In this document: positions 14,929 to 17,431 of the stretch, piece by piece
Layout of the letters: each line of letters begins with the position of its first letter
How positions within the stretch are numbered: the stretch's first letter is position 1
NCBI RefSeq assembly: GCF_020216885.1
Contig: NZ_JAIWON010000006.1
Coordinates: 1-17,431 of the forward strand
DNA length: 17,431 bases
Direction: 5' to 3'
Source: Zymomonas sp.
Lineage (GTDB): Bacteria > Pseudomonadota > Alphaproteobacteria > Sphingomonadales > Sphingomonadaceae
Made by a program: the position numbers and the translations under genes
The notes under the pieces: model-generated
What the model was told of the DNA's origin: nothing
The model's database searches: none
Seen by the model: only the letters and a program-made list of their open reading frames with translations

Positions 14929-15355
14929 TAGAATCAGTTGAAGCAGAAGCCGTCACAGAAGAAGCTGATGACGCACTATCTGCCGTCTCATACTGAACCA
15001 TCTTTGACGCAATCGCGCTTGCACTGATAGGATAACGCCCTTCGGAAATGAGAGCCCGAATAGCTTGAATTTTGGCCTTATTGACAGGAGGGCCTGCAAC
15101 CGCAATCGCTTCGGCAAAACTTACCGCGCTGGAGGTCGTGCTTTTTTCTTTTGACTTGCTGCTGTCAGTCGATACCGAAGTGGATTCTGTTGAGGAAGTA
15201 TCCGTTACAGAAGATACCGAGGCAGTTTTGCTCTTCTCATCAGTCGCCGATATCGCTGTCTGGGTAGAGTTGGCATCCCCAGAAGACGTTGAACTGTTTA
15301 ATGATACAGCGCTGACCGCGTTTAATGCGCTGCTGGTTCCGATACTGTCGACCAT
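14921..15355 (-). CDS. flgM: Anti-sigma-28 factor FlgM with extended Ser/Thr-rich N-terminus
   Basis: FlgM binds FliA and blocks late transcription until the hook is finished and FlgM is exported. The typical sigma-28-binding segment is at residues 90-122: VNKAKIQAIRALISEGRYPI followed by SASAIASKMVQYE. Residues 1-88 are strikingly rich in Ser, Thr, Ala and Lys/Asp and look disordered, giving 144 residues against roughly 100 in enteric FlgM. The C-terminal 20 residues are again Ser/Ala-rich. GGGG lies 8 bases before the ATG. The gene follows flgA after 91 bases, a gap that contains a sigma-28-like promoter, and overlaps the flgN-like gene by 8 bases. Confidence 0.88.
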   Translation of the reverse strand: MVDSIGTSSALNAVSAVSLNSSTSSGDANSTQTAISATDEKSKTASVSSVTDTSSTESTSVSTDSSKSKEKSTTSSAVSFAEAIAVAGPPVNKAKIQAIRALISEGRYPISASAIASKMVQYETADSASSASSVTASASTDSNE

Positions 15356-15409
15356 TCGATTAGCCCCGATTTTAAAATACTAATAATAAAAAAAGCTCCT
15401 GATACCCCT

Positions 15410-15435
15410 ATAACGGCAAAATTTCCGATTATTTA
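15410..15435 (-). promoter_or_regulatory. Possible sigma-28 promoter for flgM
   Basis: Minus strand: TAAA, 14 bases, GCCGTTAT. Six of eight -10 positions match GCCGATAA; the spacer is one base shorter than ideal. It would start transcription about 45 bases before the flgM ATG. FlgM having its own FliA-dependent promoter is known in enterics. Confidence 0.35.
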
Positions 15436-15446
15436 AATCATTTTAA

Positions 15447-16013
15447 TCATTCAAATCCGGGAATTCTTACTTTGCCAGATTCTACCACGACCGCAATAAC
15501 AGGCGGTTTGCTCGGATCAGACTTGACGCGGATATGATCGCCTAGTGCGCCGTCTTGTTGCGCAATGCCCTGAACAGACACGGTAAAGCTACTATTTCCG
15601 GCGACCAATTCGACAGGATCGCCCCTCTTAACCAGAATAGCGCCTTTGCTATCTTCCTTGGGATTTCCTGAATTTTGGCTATTTTGTGGGTTTTCTCGGT
15701 TATGTAACACACGAGAAGCTGTTCTGACCAAAGGCACACGGATACGCCAGCCAAGGGTTGGGCAATGGACAGAAACAGAACCTGCAATTGGTTTATCCAC
15801 CACAACAGATTCCGGACATTGTGCCAAATGTAAACGGCGGTCAACAGGCGTTACAGCACCCCCTTCTGCCCCGATAGGCACGCCGAGACTAGTTGCGATT
15901 TGTTTATCCAAGGCCGATAAATCCTGAAAATCAGCAGCCAAAACGGATGTATTTGGTAATAAAAAAGCAAAACTACCTAAAAAAAATCCTAAACATGAAT
16001 ATTTATTTTTCAT
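15447..16013 (-). CDS. flgA: Flagellar P-ring assembly chaperone FlgA
   Basis: FlgA is a periplasmic chaperone needed to assemble the P ring (FlgI) around the rod. The 188 residues begin with a Sec signal peptide (basic MKNK, hydrophobic core about 8-20, likely cleavage after SVLA near residue 26). The C-terminal domain is the SAF-like part typical of FlgA: ILVKRGDPVELVAGNSSFTV, then VQGIAQQDGALGDHIRVKS and a final VVVESGKVRIPG. Between them lies a short Asn/Ser/Glu-rich insertion (about 111-128). AAGG is 7 bases before the ATG. It leads the flgA-flgM-flgN-like group. The rest of the flg genes are not next to it here; the DNA upstream is a decayed IS region. Confidence 0.93.
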   Translation of the reverse strand: MKNKYSCLGFFLGSFAFLLPNTSVLAADFQDLSALDKQIATSLGVPIGAEGGAVTPVDRRLHLAQCPESVVVDKPIAGSVSVHCPTLGWRIRVPLVRTASRVLHNRENPQNSQNSGNPKEDSKGAILVKRGDPVELVAGNSSFTVSVQGIAQQDGALGDHIRVKSDPSKPPVIAVVVESGKVRIPGFE

Positions 16014-16503
16014 TATTGCCTTTTACCCCTCTGTTTATGCTGCGTTTTTCAGGATTTTCTTTCTATATTTTTTATATCCACTGAAAAAGCAAAATTATCT
16101 CTGACAGAAAAATCAAAATAACAAATACCTCGTCGTGATATCATCATATAACTTTATGGCTTCTGTCTCGTGACATTCTCAATCAGGTAGCCTTTATACT
16201 AAGCGACATCGAATCCGCTAAGTCTTATTTTGATCTTTGATTCCTATTTTTTTCAATGGCCTTTAGATAAAGATTTTCTGACTGATGGCATTTTTCATTA
16301 TAGAAGCAGCAACTGGGGGCAGGATTTCTGTCGCGTGCGAGAAAAATCACCATCTACCCGATTAAACCCAATCAAATTTTAGAGAAAAATGTATCTACTA
16401 TGAGATAGCCTCTTAATTATACGATGATTTCAACTTTTATCTGAAAAAGATACAGATTTTTTCTGAAATACTGTGCATTCTCAAAATGGCTGCTCCACCT
16501 AAA
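16014..16503. other. Noncoding AT-rich region upstream of flgA
   Basis: About 490 bases. I see no gene, RNA, strong promoter or sigma-54 site; the flgA promoter should lie here. It ends at the terminal inverted repeat of an IS remnant. Confidence 0.6.
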
Positions 16504-16866
16504 TTAGGTTCTGTTGACAAAGTCAGGCAACTATAATTTTACAGCCGTGATATGAAGGAAGGCGAGGAAAGATTTTCTGGTTTTGTCATGGCGTGTGGCG
16601 ATACGTCTGAACGACTTTAACGTATTGAACATGTGATCAATATGATTACGATCTTTGTAGTGCTGTAGATCGTAAAGGATATGCTTTTTTCGATTAGAGT
16701 GAGGCAGGATAACAGGAAGGATAGCTGAAAAAGCCGCTTTTCCCGTAACCTATCGCCATCATATCTTTTATCGCTGAGAAAACGGCGAGGCGTTGTGACA
16801 GGAATATCTATCAAGCTATCAGCATCAGAATCATCAGATGATCTAACCACCTGTCAGTTCGGAAGC
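16504..16866 (-). pseudogene. IS5-family transposase, C-terminal remnant
   Basis: Joining two frames gives the C-terminal ~120 residues of an IS5-family (IS427/IS1031-like) DDE transposase: DSDADSLIDIPVTTPRRFL, SDKRYDGDRLREK, then after a single-base deletion near 16755 AAFSAILPVILPHSNRKKHI, YKDRNHIDHMFNTLKSFRRI and ATRHDKTRKSFLAFLHITAV. The usual catalytic Glu in the RNxIERMF segment is Asp here. A premature TAG (16531-16533) replaces the expected Trp in the final KLWLP segment, and the original frame would run on through the terminal repeat to TAA (16504-16506). The N-terminal two thirds are absent. It is inactive. Confidence 0.82.
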
Positions 16867-16868
16867 TA
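16507..16868 (-). mobile_element. Remnant of IS5-family element (right end)
   Basis: The terminus GGTTCTGTTGACAAAG (16507-16522) is preceded by TTA and lies where the transposase gene on the minus strand ends, so it is the right terminal repeat. The element breaks off at about 16868, where the left terminus of a second copy starts. The left half of this copy is not in the window. Confidence 0.75.
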
Positions 16869-17431
16869 GGTTCTGTTGATAAAGGGTATAATTTAAGATT
16901 TTCAGAGACAAATTGAGGACAAGTTTTTGTAAGGCAGACTAAATGCGAGGAGATCTGACGGACGCGGAGTGGAAGATAATAGAGGGACTTCTTCCAAGCG
17001 AACGAGGCCGCAGCGCACGCCCAGCAAAAAGTAATCGGTTATTTCTCAATGGTATGCTTTAATTTCCTCGAACAGGTTGCGCATGGCGAGATATGCATGA
17101 ACGCTATGGAAAATGGCATTCGGTCTATGTTCGGTTTGGTGGGCGGAACAAGGTGTCTGGGACGCACTGCTTGAAATACTTGTTGACCTTGACCTGGCGG
17201 ATGACTGGCAACATAGGGTAGATAGCACAATCATTCGAGCTTATAGCTAAGTGGCTGGCGCAAGGGGGGGACGTATAAGGAGGGCTTTTGTCAAAGCTAT
17301 GGTAATGGCGGCTTTATAAGCAAGATCCACGTCCACTCTGATGGTCAAGGTCGCCCTTTAGCTTTCATACTAACCGGCGGTGAAGTCTCTGATTATTCTG
17401 ATGCTGATAGCTTGATAGATATTCCTGTCAC
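16869..17431 (+). mobile_element. Second IS5-family element, left part (runs off the window)
   Basis: The left terminus GGTTCTGTTGATAAAG (16869-16884) differs by one base from the terminus of the first element and is preceded by CTA. The transposase ATG follows 58 bases later, and the element continues past the window edge. The last 37 bases (17395-17431) are identical, in inverted orientation, to 16795-16831 of the first remnant, which confirms that both are copies of one IS type. Confidence 0.78.
16943..17431 (+). pseudogene. IS5-family transposase, N-terminal to middle part with frameshifts
   Basis: Begins MRGDLTDAEWKIIEGLLPSE at 16943 and stops after NGML because of a frameshift near 17055. 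In another frame it resumes as RTGCAWRDMHERYGKWHSVY, then after a second shift near 17140 as WAEQGVWDALLEILVDLDLA and DDWQHRVDSTIIRAYS, then meets a TAA (about 17249). After a third shift near 17270 it resumes as GTYKEGFCQSYGNGGFISKI and LAFILTGGEVSDYSDADSL to the window edge. The first and second catalytic Asp (VDST and HSDGQG segments) are kept, but at least three frameshifts and one stop make it a pseudogene. Confidence 0.82.

Larger units (their letters stand above)
16795..17431. repeat. 37-base identical inverted repeat between the two IS copies
   Basis: Positions 16795-16831 are the exact reverse complement of 17395-17431; similarity continues more weakly to about 16862 / 17365. Both encode the same transposase segment (SDADSLIDIPV). 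The repeat simply reflects two copies of one IS in opposite orientation. Confidence 0.85.

Noticed and set aside
16195..16226. ACTAAGCG ... CGCTAAGT imperfect inverted repeat upstream of flgA
   Set aside because: Arms mismatch in the middle and nothing nearby supports a function.
1..17431. Search for CRISPR arrays, tRNA/rRNA genes, toxin-antitoxin pairs, prophage or defence genes
   Set aside because: None seen; all recognised genes are flagellar, glycosyltransferase-like or IS remnants.

Overview
The window is a flagellar gene cluster from an alphaproteobacterium. The gene set and order, the short flagellin, the moderate GC content and the decayed IS5-family elements suggest a sphingomonad, most likely Zymomonas mobilis. 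That species call is recognition from memory, not a database match.

Layout: from 7393 leftwards on the minus strand lies a sigma-54 activator of the FlbD/FleQ type, then fliE, fliF, fliG, fliH, fliI, fliJ and the start of a probable fliK cut by the window edge. From fliE onward the genes touch or overlap by a few bases, so they look like one transcription unit. A near-consensus sigma-54 promoter (7475-7489) lies just upstream of the activator. The flagellin gene runs the other way (8097-8921) and ends at a bidirectional terminator. Beyond it, on the minus strand, are two paralogous small GT-A-type glycosyltransferase genes (9003-10370), candidates for flagellin modification. Next comes a flhA-flhG-fliA operon (14197 to 10519) with its own near-consensus sigma-54 promoter (14299-14313), and then flgA-flgM-flgN-like genes (16013 to 14611). 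The right end (16504-17431) holds two decayed copies of an IS5-family element in opposite orientation, apparently one inserted into the other.

Working together: FliE, FliF and FliG form the base of the basal body (rod junction, MS ring, switch). FliH, FliI and FliJ are the export ATPase complex that feeds FlhA. FlhG is expected to control flagellar number or position. FliA (sigma-28) and its antagonist FlgM control the late genes, and FlgA helps P-ring assembly. The promoters suggest a cascade: sigma-54 plus the FlbD-like activator drive the fli and flhA operons; the latter supplies FliA, which with FlgM times flagellin expression.

Most of the window is a conventional flagellar locus. The least ordinary parts are the tandem glycosyltransferases, one lacking a canonical DXD motif; a FlhG with no flhF next to it and no N-terminal FlhF-activating helix; a Gln/Asn-rich repeat in FliF; a Ser/Thr-rich tail on FlgM; and several perfect inverted repeats near the sigma-54 promoters. 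I see no clearly new system such as a defence island, CRISPR array or prophage.
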